Assembly (NCBI GenBank): GCA_900547025.1
Contig: UREZ01000002.1
Location: 1-48,169 of the forward strand
Length of the DNA stretch: 48,169 nt
Direction: 5' to 3'
DNA from: an uncultured Collinsella sp.
GTDB taxonomy: Bacteria > Actinomycetota > Coriobacteriia > Coriobacteriales > Coriobacteriaceae
Every line of letters begins with the position of its first letter. Position 1 is the first letter of the stretch. Positions 1 through 9,300 of the stretch are shown piece by piece. Under the pieces are notes generated by a model. The model had not been told where the DNA came from, did no database searches, and saw only the letters and a program-made list of their open reading frames with translations. A program made the position numbers and the translations under genes.

Positions 1-159
1 CGCAGCGAGCCCGGGCGCTCTGCCCGCCAAGCTGCGTAAGCCGGCGAAACCCGAACCTCAACCTCTACGCAACTGGCCCCAAGCCTGCGCCGATTCGCTC
101 TCGGCGCCGCGCGGGGGCCCGTGACGCATGCCCAAAAGGTATGAGGAGAAAGGAACGCG

Positions 160-255
160 ATGACGACAACCACGCCCTTCCGCCTTCATGGGGCCACGCA
201 GGACCGGAAGCGACTGGGCCGTGCGGTGGGGCTGTGCTTGGATTGGCTACACTGA
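160..255 (+). CDS. possible 31-residue peptide, unknown
   Basis: An ATG at 160 follows an AAAGGA at 149-154 with a 5-base spacer and opens a 31-codon frame ending TGA at 253-255. The peptide is basic in the middle (QDRKRLGR) and resembles nothing I recognise. A shorter 11-codon frame starting at 128 ends in an ATGA overlap with this start. It may be the beginning of a disrupted gene at the edge of the accessory patch. The ribosome-binding site is the only real support. Confidence 0.2.
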   Translation: MTTTTPFRLHGATQDRKRLGRAVGLCLDWLH

Positions 256-411
256 TATGGACAGTTCCGTGAGGGGCGCGAGAGACGGGACTCTGGGGAG
301 ATCTTCGAGGAGGAGTGTCTCGACTGGAAGCGCGGGTTCAGTGGAGCAGGAACCTAATCTCTGTCTCTCCTGCTTTTTTGATTTGTTGAGAAGCCGGCAT
401 TTGGGGGCATT

Positions 412-1095
412 TTGGATAGCGAACAGTTCAAACAAGAAGCTGAGAAAATAGAACAAAGCCTGAGTGCCTTGAGAGTCGCCGAGCGCAATGCAGTGATTCC
501 CTTCATGAACGGCGACTTTACCCAATGGGATCTATATCTGGCATCCTCCTCTGAGTATGCGATGAGACTGATAGACGGATTCATCTCCATGCTCGAGTCG
601 AGGAATCTTGTTTGCGCCGCCCAGCTTCTCCGCGCACAGGTTGGAGTCTGCCTGCGGACATTCGCATTATTCGCCGCCGAAGACCAGGATGACTTTCTCA
701 AGCAGGTGTTTCAAGGTGTGCCTGTGAACAAGCTGAAAGATTTCTCGGGTGAGAAGATGTCCGATGGAAGACTTCAAGACTTACTCGAGAAGTTCGATCC
801 AAAGGTAAAAGATGTATACAAGGTGACGTCTGGATTCGTCCACTTCTCCATTGATGTTCTGCCGAGCATGGGTGTGCCTGGGGAGGGCTATGAGGTCGAG
901 TTTAATTTTGGAGCCGAGCCCAACGAGAGAAACAATGCGCCTCTCGTGGAATGCGGCAAGGCGTTCTGCCACTATGTCGACCTGCATCTCCAGATGCTCC
1001 ATAAGGTGATTGCTTCGGATGAATGGTATGCCGATCGATTCCGTATCGATTCCGATGGTCCTGCAGACGAGGCCTCGAAAAGCGAGAAGGTGTAG
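412..1095 (+). CDS. helical hypothetical protein, possibly HEPN-like
   Basis: Starts at TTG 412, with GGGGG at 403-407 just upstream, and encodes 227 residues. The protein looks almost entirely alpha-helical and soluble, with no signal peptide or membrane segment. Near residues 135-145 it has SGFVHFS, which resembles the conserved serine/histidine helix of DUF5677/HEPN-like proteins; the resemblance is weak and by eye. Codons are visibly richer in A+T than in the genes from 4 kb onward, which suggests acquisition. It stands alone on the plus strand, with decayed genes to its right. A HEPN-type RNase or an abortive-infection-like role is possible but unproven. Confidence 0.6.
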   Translation: MDSEQFKQEAEKIEQSLSALRVAERNAVIPFMNGDFTQWDLYLASSSEYAMRLIDGFISMLESRNLVCAAQLLRAQVGVCLRTFALFAAEDQDDFLKQVFQGVPVNKLKDFSGEKMSDGRLQDLLEKFDPKVKDVYKVTSGFVHFSIDVLPSMGVPGEGYEVEFNFGAEPNERNNAPLVECGKAFCHYVDLHLQMLHKVIASDEWYADRFRIDSDGPADEASKSEKV

Positions 1096-1335
1096 GTCGA
1101 ACGCATTGACGCTGCCTTGACAGCATCCCGATATGATAACGAATGGGAGGTTCCCTGCGAAATGTGCGCCTCTGTATATTCTCGCTAGGACGCCCTCGAC
1201 CGATAAGGCATCGTTGAGTTCAATTTGAGTTCAGCTCGGGTGCCTGAAATCGCCCAACTCTGATAAAAGGGGAGACGACGGTACACCACGTAGACGAGAG
1301 GCTATGGAAGTGCACGATTTGATTATATTGGCGCG
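1096..1335. other. intergenic stretch, no gene seen
   Basis: Apart from an 11-codon frame at 1304-1339 (starting MEVHDL, preceded by a weak GAGAG) I see no coding signal. TTGACG and TTGACA hexamers occur near 1106-1125 but have no well-spaced -10 partner. The stretch is probably the remains of whatever once followed the decayed ATPase on its right. Confidence 0.4.
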
Positions 1336-1605
1336 CTAAACCGCCCCGCTGCCAACTTGAACTCCGCTCACGCGTGTATGGGGCTGCGAGAGGTAACGGC
1401 CTGCGGCCTCCTTTGTGTGCTCGATGATATCTTCGAGCATGCCGGGCATGGCGGAGACATTCGCTGCAATCCAGCCGTGTTCAAGCGCCGTTTCGGATAG
1501 GAGCGAGAGGGGGCTGTCTTGCCCGTTTCCCTTGCACCCGTAAAGATGGTTGACAGTTTGGGGTCTCCCGGGTCTTTAGCTTTTACCGTGCTAGATGCCT
1601 CATGG
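1336..1605 (-). pseudogene. decayed AAA+ ATPase fragment (Walker A region)
   Basis: Reading leftward from about 1605, the minus strand gives KLSTIFTGARETGKTA, a P-loop (GxxxxGKT) context. A one-base shift then gives LSETALEHGWIAA and AMPGMLEDIIEHTKEAAGR before a TAG at 1336-1338. The intact ATPase at 46015-47115 has the same order: LTSIFSGARGTGKTA, LATRAESHGWIAV, ALPGMLEEIEFGAKRAAGH. The remnant is therefore a frameshifted, truncated copy of that family covering roughly residues 35-120 of 366. The sensor, Walker B and winged-helix parts are gone. It abuts the arginase remnant at about 1620, consistent with a deletion joining two dying genes. Confidence 0.75.
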
Positions 1606-1622
1606 AAACTGTTGGACTTTAA

Positions 1623-2103
1623 TCAGACAGACCCAGCATGTCGTTTTCCTCCATGAGGACATCGGCTAAAACCGCAACACCTATGCTTGTTTAAGCAAAC
1701 TTCCTGATAGTCGTGGAGCTGCTGTAGCCCGACATGCAGGACATCGCTCGGCTTAAACACCGGATGCCGCATCCGCGAAACGAGTTGCGGTGCACCCTGT
1801 TCCAAAAGGTTGCCAAGTACCATGGCGTGAGCGTTGGGGTAGCCATCATTCAGCGTGGATACATCCGGATGCGCATAGATCCAGACGATTCCAACGTTCT
1901 CGTATTTCCCGTGCAGGTAATCGAAGAGGGCAAGCGACGCCATACAGTTGCCGCCGACGGTCACGACTCTGTCGGGGTTTTCTGCCGTAAGCTTCCTCTG
2001 CGCATCCTGAATTCCCGCCAGGACTTCGTCCTCGGCACAGATGCGAACTGCCTCCCATTTCTCATGTCCAAGTTTTGGGACGCGTTTCGCAATGCCGAGT
2101 GGG
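1623..2103 (-). pseudogene. decayed arginase-family fragment
   Basis: The minus strand encodes KLGHEKWEAVRI, then RVVTVGGNCMASLALFDYLH, then GIVWIYAHPDVSTLNDGYPN and HAMVLGNLLEQGA. These match the metal-binding core of ureohydrolase/arginase-family proteins (GGNCxxS; WIxAHPDVST with GYPNAH). The usual metal-ligand aspartate of WIDAHPD is replaced by Tyr. No plausible start codon precedes the conserved region: the frame is continuous with the stop codon (2121-2123) of the upstream kinase gene. After the LHDYQE motif the frame degenerates, and a shift would continue as GVAVLADVLMEENDML. About 45 N-terminal residues and the whole C-terminal half are missing. Confidence 0.75.
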
Positions 2104-2120
2104 ACCCCTGGACAGTCGGA

Positions 2121-3260
2121 TCACGTGGTGGCCCCCTTTGAGAGGGTCACGAGCATGGTAGTCCCGTTCTCGGAACTTGCTTCGACCTCTACCGTGCCAC
2201 CGTGAAGCGCCACAATCTCCCAAACGAGCGCTAGCCCGAGTCCTGCGCCGCCGTATGCCCTGCTGCGGGATTTATCCAGGCGAAAGAACGGTTGGAAGAT
2301 GCTCTCACGGTACTGCTTGGGTATTCCCGGGCCCTGGTCCTCGACTCGCAGGAACACGTGGCTGTCGTTGTCGCAGATGGAGACGTTGACAGTCGAGCCG
2401 GAGCGGCTGTAATGGATGGCATTTTCGACCAGGTTAAACACCAGTCGATAGAGGAGCGTATCGCTCCCGATTACTAAAGCGTCTCCAGCACAATTGAGGG
2501 CTATGCCCTTATTTTCGGCAAGTGGCGCAAGGTCGGTGAGGACCTCTTCGGACAAGGGGCCAAGTTCCACATCGTCCTCGCAAGGAACGCTGCGGAGCTC
2601 ACTCATCTCGAGCAATACCTTGGCCATTCGAGACATGCGCTCGGTTTGTTCTTGTAGCAGGCCGAGCAGCTCGGCCGTTTCGGGCTGCAAACCGGGGTGC
2701 TCGGAGATGAATAGTTCAATCTGTACTTGCATAAGGGCGAGCGGGGTGCGCAGCTCGTGTGCGGCGTTGCCGGTAAACTGACGTTGTGCAGAGAACCCTT
2801 CGCCAAGACGGGCGATCATGTCGTTGAAAGAGGCGCTGCATCGTTGTAGCTCGGTGGGCACATCTTCATTGAGTTTGATTTCGCTTAGGTTGTCAGGCTG
2901 CACACGCTCAACCTGGGCTGCAAAAGCCCGTAGCGGTTTGAGTGCACGGCCGCTCACAAAGTATGCCAGCGCGCCGCCAAGGAGTGTGACTCCAGCCGTG
3001 ATGTACCAGGCTGTCGTGCCAAAAGACTCCTGTGCGTCGTTTACGACAATCGTGACCTCGTCATTGAGGCTCCCCTTCGTTGGGTCGAACGCCTGGGGCG
3101 AGTCTTCGCCGGTTGCGTTAAGGGCCGAGATGTCGCTGCCGATGGCGTCCATGTAGCGCATGCCCGTATAGCCGACCAGGCAGTTCGTCAGCACGCATGC
3201 CGCACACGTGAGCAGTGCCGTCATAATCGTTATGCGCCATTGCAGCGAAAGCCCTTTCAT
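2121..3260 (-). CDS. two-component sensor histidine kinase
   Basis: A 379-residue membrane kinase. TM1 is at about residues 9-32, followed by a short extracytoplasmic loop of about 55 residues, TM2 at about 83-105 and a HAMP-like linker. The HisKA box is NAAHELRTPLAL. The HATPase_c domain shows NLVENAIHYS (N box), DQGPGIP (G1) and GGAGLGLAL (G2). Its ATG at 3260 overlaps the stop of the regulator upstream in an ATGA, so the pair is translationally coupled. The short sensor loop suggests membrane or envelope sensing. It diverges from the redox operon starting at 4022, which is a plausible target. The EnvZ/OmpR-type class is clear; the signal is unknown. Confidence 0.93.
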   Translation of the reverse strand: MKGLSLQWRITIMTALLTCAACVLTNCLVGYTGMRYMDAIGSDISALNATGEDSPQAFDPTKGSLNDEVTIVVNDAQESFGTTAWYITAGVTLLGGALAYFVSGRALKPLRAFAAQVERVQPDNLSEIKLNEDVPTELQRCSASFNDMIARLGEGFSAQRQFTGNAAHELRTPLALMQVQIELFISEHPGLQPETAELLGLLQEQTERMSRMAKVLLEMSELRSVPCEDDVELGPLSEEVLTDLAPLAENKGIALNCAGDALVIGSDTLLYRLVFNLVENAIHYSRSGSTVNVSICDNDSHVFLRVEDQGPGIPKQYRESIFQPFFRLDKSRSRAYGGAGLGLALVWEIVALHGGTVEVEASSENGTTMLVTLSKGATT

Positions 3261-3931
3261 TCTCCATCCTCCATAACGTAGCCCTCTCCAATCCGATTGC
3301 GAATCGGGTCGTATCCCAAAGCGCTGCGCAGCTTTTTGCGGAGTGACGAGATATGAACGCGGGTTGCGTTGCTAAAGCTGTTCACGCTGCTATCCCAAAC
3401 GTGCTCGATAAGCTCCTCTTGACTTACCGGACGCCCCTGATTAAGCATCAGGTATTCCAAGATTCCCGTTTCCTTGCGCGTAAGAGATAGGGCCTCGCTG
3501 TCCACGGAAGCGATGCGCGCCTTGGTGTCAAAGCGGAGCTTTCCGCAGGTTAATACTATGTCGCTTTGTGCAAAGCGCCTGAGGGTAAGGCTGCGGATCC
3601 TTGCCGCAAGCTCGTCAAGATGAAACGGCTTGGTAAGGTAATCGTTGGCGCCGGCATCGAGTCCGGCGACTTTATCGGATACTTCGCCACGTGCGGACAG
3701 AATCAGTACCTTAGTCTCGCAGTCGGTTTTCCTAAGTTCCCTGAGTACGGTCATGCCGTCGATGCGGGGAAGGTTGAGGTCGAGTACCACGAGGTCGAAG
3801 GCCTCAACGTCCAGTAGGTCGAGCGCCTCCTGTCCGTCGTGACAGCAGTCGACGCTGTACGCCAAGTTTCGCAAGCTGCGCGCGATTGCGTCACACAGCG
3901 CCCGCTCGTCCTCGACGATTAAAATACGCAT
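3257..3931 (-). CDS. OmpR/PhoB-family response regulator
   Basis: A 224-residue regulator starting MRILIVEDE at ATG 3931. AAGGAG at 3938-3943 lies six bases upstream, so the longer NTG frame from 3949 is less likely. The receiver domain has the acidic pair ED, the phosphoacceptor D in LVVLDLNLPRIDG, and K in YLTKPF. The C-terminal winged helix contains LTRKETGILEYL and RVHISSLRKKLR, ending IGEGYVMEDGE. It is coupled to the kinase by a 4-base overlap. The start faces the small CxxC gene at 4022, leaving about 90 bases of shared promoter region. Confidence 0.94.
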   Translation of the reverse strand: MRILIVEDERALCDAIARSLRNLAYSVDCCHDGQEALDLLDVEAFDLVVLDLNLPRIDGMTVLRELRKTDCETKVLILSARGEVSDKVAGLDAGANDYLTKPFHLDELAARIRSLTLRRFAQSDIVLTCGKLRFDTKARIASVDSEALSLTRKETGILEYLMLNQGRPVSQEELIEHVWDSSVNSFSNATRVHISSLRKKLRSALGYDPIRNRIGEGYVMEDGE

Positions 3932-3961
3932 AACAGTCTCCTTGCACATTTCAAATCGCGC

Positions 3962-3989
3962 TTAACACGGATTTTATAGTCGATATGGT
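3962..3989 (+). promoter_or_regulatory. putative promoter of the redox operon
   Basis: TTAACA at 3962-3967 and TATGGT at 3984-3989 are separated by 16 bases and point toward the small CxxC gene. The stretch also serves the divergent regulator gene. The assignment rests on hexamer likeness alone. Confidence 0.3.
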
Positions 3990-4021
3990 CCAATGGTCGC
4001 GTAACGAAAGGAGTGGTCGAG

Positions 4022-4168
4022 TTGTTCAAAGCGGTAAAACCCATGGTACAGGTCGCTTTGTTGATCGTCGGAATTGCCATGGTGTGCTTTGGCGTTATGC
4101 GTGGCGAGGCGGATGCCGTGCTGGCCAAAGCGATTAGGCTGTGCTTGGAGTGTATCGGAATTGGATAA
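4022..4168 (+). CDS. CD1871A-family small CxxC membrane protein
   Basis: A 48-residue protein starting at TTG 4022, with GAAAGGAG eight bases upstream. It has one membrane helix (VQVALLIVGIAMVCFGVM), then RGEADAVLAKAI, and ends LCLECIGIG, a CxxC motif immediately before the C-terminus. This matches the small CD1871A-type CXXC family seen in gut anaerobes beside a 4Fe-4S membrane protein and a TlpA-like protein, which is exactly its position here. The stop TAA (4166-4168) overlaps the TTG start of the next gene at 4161. The function is not established; a redox subunit or metal/thiol carrier at the membrane face fits the neighbours. Confidence 0.8.
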   Translation: MFKAVKPMVQVALLIVGIAMVCFGVMRGEADAVLAKAIRLCLECIGIG

Positions 4169-5063
4169 AAGAGCAAACACCGCGTCGCATGTTTTGGCCC
4201 GATTTCGCGGACTCATTCAGGCGGCGGCAACACTTATTACCAACATTCACCTGCCAAACTTTGCCAAAGGCGGCATCTATCAGGGCGCGGGAAAAACAGT
4301 CTGCGTACCCGGGCTTAACTGCTATTCGTGCCCCGCGGCATCGGGCGCGTGCCCCATTGGGTCGTTCCAGTCGGTGGTAGGTTCATCCAAGTTCAACTTT
4401 TCTTACTATGTTACCGGTACGCTCATTTTGCTCGGCGTGCTGCTGGGACGATTTGTATGCGGGTTTTTGTGCCCGTTTGGCTGGCTGCAGGAACTGCTTC
4501 ACAAGATTCCCGGCAAAAAGCTTTCGACAAAAAGGCTCAAGGCGCTTACGTATATCAAATACTTCGTGCTGCTGTTTGCCGTGGTGCTGCTGCCTGTCTT
4601 GGTGGTCAACGATCTGGGCATGGGCGACCCGTTCTTTTGCAAGTACATCTGTCCGCAGGGCGTGCTCGAGGGCGCGATTCCGCTGTCCATTGCCAATGCC
4701 GGCATTCGATCTGCGCTGGGGCAGCTCTTTACCTGGAAACTTGCCGTTCTCATTGCCGTGGTAGTGCTGAGCGTTTTGTTCTATCGCCCCTTTTGCAAAT
4801 GGATTTGCCCGCTCGGTGCATTCTATGCGCTCATGAATAGGGTGTCCTTGTTGGGGATTCAGGTTGACGCGTGCAAATGTGTCTCGTGCGGCAAGTGTTT
4901 AAGGGTTTGTCAGATGGACGTTGATGTGGTCCGCGCGCCCAATCATGCCGAATGTATCCGGTGCGGAAAGTGCATCGGGGCCTGTCCCGTCGATGCCATC
5001 AGCTATCGCTATGGCCTGGATGTGTCGGCGGAAAAGCTTCCCTTGACCGCCGATAAAAAGTAA
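4161..5063 (+). CDS. NapH-like membrane 4Fe-4S binding protein
   Basis: A 300-residue polytopic protein. The TTG at 4161 is chosen because it overlaps the preceding stop, and residues upstream of it read as the other gene's frame. After NCYSCPAASGACPIG come membrane helices carrying CGFLCPFGWLQE, CKYICPQGVLEG and CKWICPLGAFYAL, the CxxxCP signatures of the NapH/RdxA 4Fe-4S membrane family. The C-terminus holds two ferredoxin motifs, CVSCGKCLRVCQ and CIRCGKCIGACP. The first has Q where the usual P stands. The protein should move electrons across or onto the membrane. It lies in one operon with the CxxC peptide and a thioredoxin-fold lipoprotein, the likely acceptor. Confidence 0.88.
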   Translation: MDKRANTASHVLARFRGLIQAAATLITNIHLPNFAKGGIYQGAGKTVCVPGLNCYSCPAASGACPIGSFQSVVGSSKFNFSYYVTGTLILLGVLLGRFVCGFLCPFGWLQELLHKIPGKKLSTKRLKALTYIKYFVLLFAVVLLPVLVVNDLGMGDPFFCKYICPQGVLEGAIPLSIANAGIRSALGQLFTWKLAVLIAVVVLSVLFYRPFCKWICPLGAFYALMNRVSLLGIQVDACKCVSCGKCLRVCQMDVDVVRAPNHAECIRCGKCIGACPVDAISYRYGLDVSAEKLPLTADKK

Positions 5064-5092
5064 ACAAGCTTCGACAAAACGGAGGAATGACT

Positions 5093-6064
5093 ATGAAGCT
5101 TTCTAAGATTGCGGCCCTGTTTATGGTGCCGGTATTGGCCTTGTGCCTTGTGGCATGTTCGGCGCCCGGTGGCAATGCGAGCGAATCTGCGAGCTCCGAT
5201 CCTAAGATCGCAGAACTCACTGCGCAGAAGCCGGCCAATGCCGACGAGGCCGCCGAGTTGTATGCAAAACTCATGCAGAAGGAGAACGAGATCTTTTCGA
5301 GTGATAACGCGCTGTGGGAAAAGGTATTCAATGCGGCAAATAAAGACTCGACAATGATTGAGGACGGCAGCAATTACGGCGATTTCTTGCTCAAGACCAT
5401 CGACGGCGCCAAGGATGAGTTTACGGCGGATGAGCTTAAGACGCTCAAGGCCGGTGCGCAGCAGATCAAGGAAATCGAGGACAAGCTCGAGAGCTTGGAG
5501 AAGGAGTTCCCCGGCTGTGGAAGCACGCCGAGCGCAGGCGAGAGCGTCGACGCTTCGACCGCTGGCATGACGGCTGGTGCCAATGCTTCGAGCGAGGCGA
5601 CGAAGTTCCCCAGCTTTACGGGCAAGGACCTGGACGGCAACGACGTGAGCAGCGACGAGCTGTTCTCTAAGAACAAGGTCACCGTCATGAACTTCTGGTT
5701 CACCACGTGCAAGCCATGCGTGGGTGAGTTGGGCGACCTTGAGGACCTGAATAAGGAGCTTGCCAAGAAGGGCGGCCAGGTCGTGGGCGTCAATTCCTTT
5801 ACGCTCGATGGCAACAAGGGCGAGATTGCAGATGCCAAGGACGTGCTGAGCAAGAAGGGCGTGACGTATAAGAACATCTGGTTCAAGTCGGATAGCGAGG
5901 CCGGTAAGTTTACGTCAAATTTGTTCTCGTTCCCGACAACGTATGTCATCGATCAGAATGGCAACATCGTAGGGGATCCAATCGTGGGAGCCATCAGCTC
6001 CGCCGAGCAGCGCGCAGCACTCGACAAACTTATCGACCAGGCGATTGCAAATAGCGAGCAGTAA
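5093..6064 (+). CDS. TlpA-like thioredoxin-fold lipoprotein
   Basis: A 323-residue lipoprotein. The ATG at 5093 has GGAGG at 5081-5085 at ideal spacing; the ATG at 5087 is too close. The signal peptide ends in the lipobox LVAC. Residues about 35-165 form a charged helical, possibly coiled-coil, region (DKLESLEKEF) not found in simple TlpA proteins. The C-terminal domain is AhpC/TSA-TlpA type, with WFTTCKPC (CxxC near residues 205-208) and a cis-proline context FSFPTTYVID. It should catalyse thiol-disulfide exchange outside the membrane, supplied with electrons by the membrane ferredoxin encoded 30 bases upstream. A terminator follows. Confidence 0.87.
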   Translation: MKLSKIAALFMVPVLALCLVACSAPGGNASESASSDPKIAELTAQKPANADEAAELYAKLMQKENEIFSSDNALWEKVFNAANKDSTMIEDGSNYGDFLLKTIDGAKDEFTADELKTLKAGAQQIKEIEDKLESLEKEFPGCGSTPSAGESVDASTAGMTAGANASSEATKFPSFTGKDLDGNDVSSDELFSKNKVTVMNFWFTTCKPCVGELGDLEDLNKELAKKGGQVVGVNSFTLDGNKGEIADAKDVLSKKGVTYKNIWFKSDSEAGKFTSNLFSFPTTYVIDQNGNIVGDPIVGAISSAEQRAALDKLIDQAIANSEQ

Positions 6065-6144
6065 AAAACGCGTAAAGCATAGCGAGGATCGTGCGCCGCT
6101 GTGCGAAGTAGTCCGCTACCTTTCAAGATAAGCTCCACCATATA

Positions 6145-6171
6145 GAGGTCCCGCTTGGGACCTCTTCTTTT
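6145..6171 (+). terminator. rho-independent terminator
   Basis: GAGGTCCC, loop GCTT, GGGACCTC, then TTCTTTT: an 8-bp perfect stem followed by a T-rich run, about 80 bases after the TlpA-like gene. Confidence 0.85.
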
Positions 6172-6318
6172 GGGCGCCATCCCGTTCGTTTTTTGGCGCG
6201 GTTCGTTACATTCCTCACTGACTTCGGCAAAAAATGGGGATAGAGTAGGACAAACGCGTCGAATACGAACGGCGGGGGAGAGCGGGCAAGTGCGCCCGCG
6301 TGGGAGAGGTTGCCGTCC

Positions 6319-9300
6319 ATGCTGGAGCTCAAGGGTATTTGCAAAAGGTACGTTACGCAGTCGTTTACGCAGGTGGCGCTCGACAACGTAAGCCTGTCTT
6401 TTCGCGATAACGAGTTCGTGGCCATTCTGGGTCCCTCGGGCTCGGGCAAAACCACGATGCTCAACGTTATCGGCGGACTCGACCACTTTGACTCGGGCGA
6501 CCTGCTGATCGACGGTATTTCGACCAAGGACTTTCACGATCGCGATTGGGATGCCTATCGCAACAACCGCATCGGCTTTGTGTTCCAGAGCTATAACCTC
6601 ATTCCGCATCAGACCATTTTGGAAAACGTGGAGCTGGCGCTCACGCTCACGGGCGTGGGGCATGCCAAGCGCCGCCAGCGTGCGCGCGAGGCGCTCGAGG
6701 CGGTTGGCCTGGGCGAGCACGTTAACAAGCGCCCGAGCCAGCTATCGGGCGGGCAGATGCAGCGCGTGGCCATTGCCCGCGCCCTGATCAATGACCCTGA
6801 GATCGTCCTTGCCGACGAGCCGACTGGCGCTTTGGATTCAACGACATCCGTGCAGGTTATGGATTTGCTCAAAGAAGTTGCGCGCGACCGTCTGGTCATC
6901 ATGGTCACGCACAATCCCGACCTGGCATACCAATACGCCACGCGCATCGTCAACCTGGCGGACGGCAAGATCACCGACGATTCCGATCCTTTCGATGTCG
7001 CTGACGCCACGCGCCGCGAGGCCAAGCCTACGCGCAAAACCTCGATGAGCTTTGTGACGGCGCTGGGGCTTTCTGCCCGAAACCTTATGACCAAGAAGGG
7101 CCGCACGGCCATGACGGCCTTTGCAGGCTCGATTGGCATTATCGGTATCGCGGCGATTCTGGCGCTGTCCAACGGCGTAAACGGCTACATCAAAAAGGTC
7201 GAGGAGGATACGCTCTCGAGCTACCCGCTCACCATTTCCAAGCAGGATTACGACCTGTCGTCCATGATGGGCGGACAGGGGGCCACGGATGACGATACGT
7301 CCAAGAACGAGGACTCGTCCGACGGCAGCACCGACAGCAAAGCTCAGGGAACCGATAAGATTCCCGTGGTCACGGCCGTAAAGGATATGTTTGCGAGCGT
7401 TAAGTCCAACGACATGACGAGCTTTAAGGCATGGCTCGATGCCGGTGGCGACGGCATCGATAAAGAAGTCAACGCCATCCAGTACGGCTATGGCGTGACG
7501 CCGGTTGTCTATCGTGCGGGTAAGGGCGACAAGAAGCCCGTCCGGCTGGTGCCCAACGCCATGACCGAGGCTATGAGCGGAGGCGCGAGCTCGGCGGCAA
7601 CGGTGAGCATGGAATCCATGGGAACCTCGGTCTTTAACGAGATGATTGACGACCAGAGCCTGCTCGACAGCCAGTACGATGTCGTCGCCGGTCATTGGCC
7701 CACGTCTGCTAACGAAGCCGTAATGGTGCTTTCGAGCCGTGGAACGGTGGGCGACTACACGCTCTACAGCATCGGCGCGCTGGATATCAACGAGCTCAAC
7801 GACCTGGTTAACAGCGCCATGACGGCTGACGGTAAGATCGAGACGCCCGAGACCGGCTCCGACTTTACCTACGACGATGCGCTGTCCACGACGTTTAAGG
7901 TGTTGTCGCCGGCCGATGCCTATCGCAAAAACGAAGAGACCGGCATGTGGACTGACATGTCTGGCGACACCGACTTTATGGCCGCCAAGGTTGCCAACGG
8001 TATTGACGTGCACATTGTGGGCGTGGTGCGACCTAACGAGACGGCCAACGCGAGTGCGTTGTCTCCGGGCATTGCCTATACGCATGCGCTGACTCGCCGG
8101 CTTATGGAGCGCGCCGCCGATTCGCAGATTGTGCAGGAGCAACTCGCCCACCCCGAGACGGATGTCTTTACGGGCAAGTCTTTCGATGAGCTGCAAGGCG
8201 AGGCCAAACAGGGCGTGGACCTGGGCAGCATGTTCAGTGTGGACGAGGCAGCGCTGAAGAGCGCGTTCTCGTTTGATGCGTCTGCACTCTCGGGTGCGGC
8301 CGGCGGTATGGACCTTTCTGGTATCGACTTATCCGGGTTGGACATTGACCTCTCGGACGTTGGCAAGGACATCGACTTCAGCGACATCATGGCACAAGCA
8401 CCGGCTCCAGATTTCTCGGGCATCTTTGACGGTCTGGAGCTCACGCCCGAGCAAATGCAGCAGGTGGGAATACTTGCCAACCAACTGTTTGAGGACTTTT
8501 TGCAGTCTGATCAGTTTAAGGCGCTGTCGCCCGAAGATCTTAAAGACGCGTCAACGCTCGCTGCCGCATTCTCGACGTATCTTGAGCATGATGCCGCGGC
8601 GCAGCAATGCCTGGCTCAATTGAAGGCGCTCGGCGGCGATGCCCTGGCCGAGCGCCTGCAACAGGCGATGACCGACTATGTGCAAAAGCAGCTGGCTCCG
8701 TATCTGCAGCAGGCTATGGATCAGGTGATGAAGGCAATCAGCGAGCAGATAGCGTCGACGGTATCGTCCCAGCTCAAGGCGGCCGCGGCGGGGCTCATGG
8801 ACCAGATGGCGACGCAGATGTCTTCGAGTTTTGCCAACCTGGCGAGCGCCATGCACGTGGATGCGAGCGCCTTTGCTCGTGCCATCCATTTCAACATGGA
8901 CGCCGAGGACCTGAGTTCGCTCATGATGAGCTATGCCAAGGCTTCGAAGCTCACCTACGACAACAATCTGACCACGTTGGGTTATGCGGACGAGGCGAAC
9001 CCCATCTCGGTCAAGATTTTCCCGCGCGACTTTGAGGCCAAGGAGCGCGTACTCGATCACATCGATGCGTACAACAAGCAGGTCAAAGCCGCTGGCCACG
9101 ATGATCGGGCAATTTCGTACACCGACTACATGGGCATCATCATGGGTTCGGTGACCGACATCGTGAACACCATCAGCTTGGTGCTCATCGCATTCGTAAG
9201 CATCAGCCTGGTGGTGAGCTCCATCATGATCGGCATCATCACGTACATCAGCGTGCTGGAGCGCAAAAAGGAGATTGGCATTCTGCGTGCGATTGGCGCG

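Noticed and set aside
1734..2141. Plus-strand open frame of 135 codons
   Set aside because: It is the antisense of the arginase remnant, whose minus-strand motifs are unmistakable.
6838..8196. Long minus-strand frame inside the MacB-like gene
   Set aside because: An antisense shadow; its residues are Arg/His-rich as expected for the complement of GC-rich codons, with no domain.
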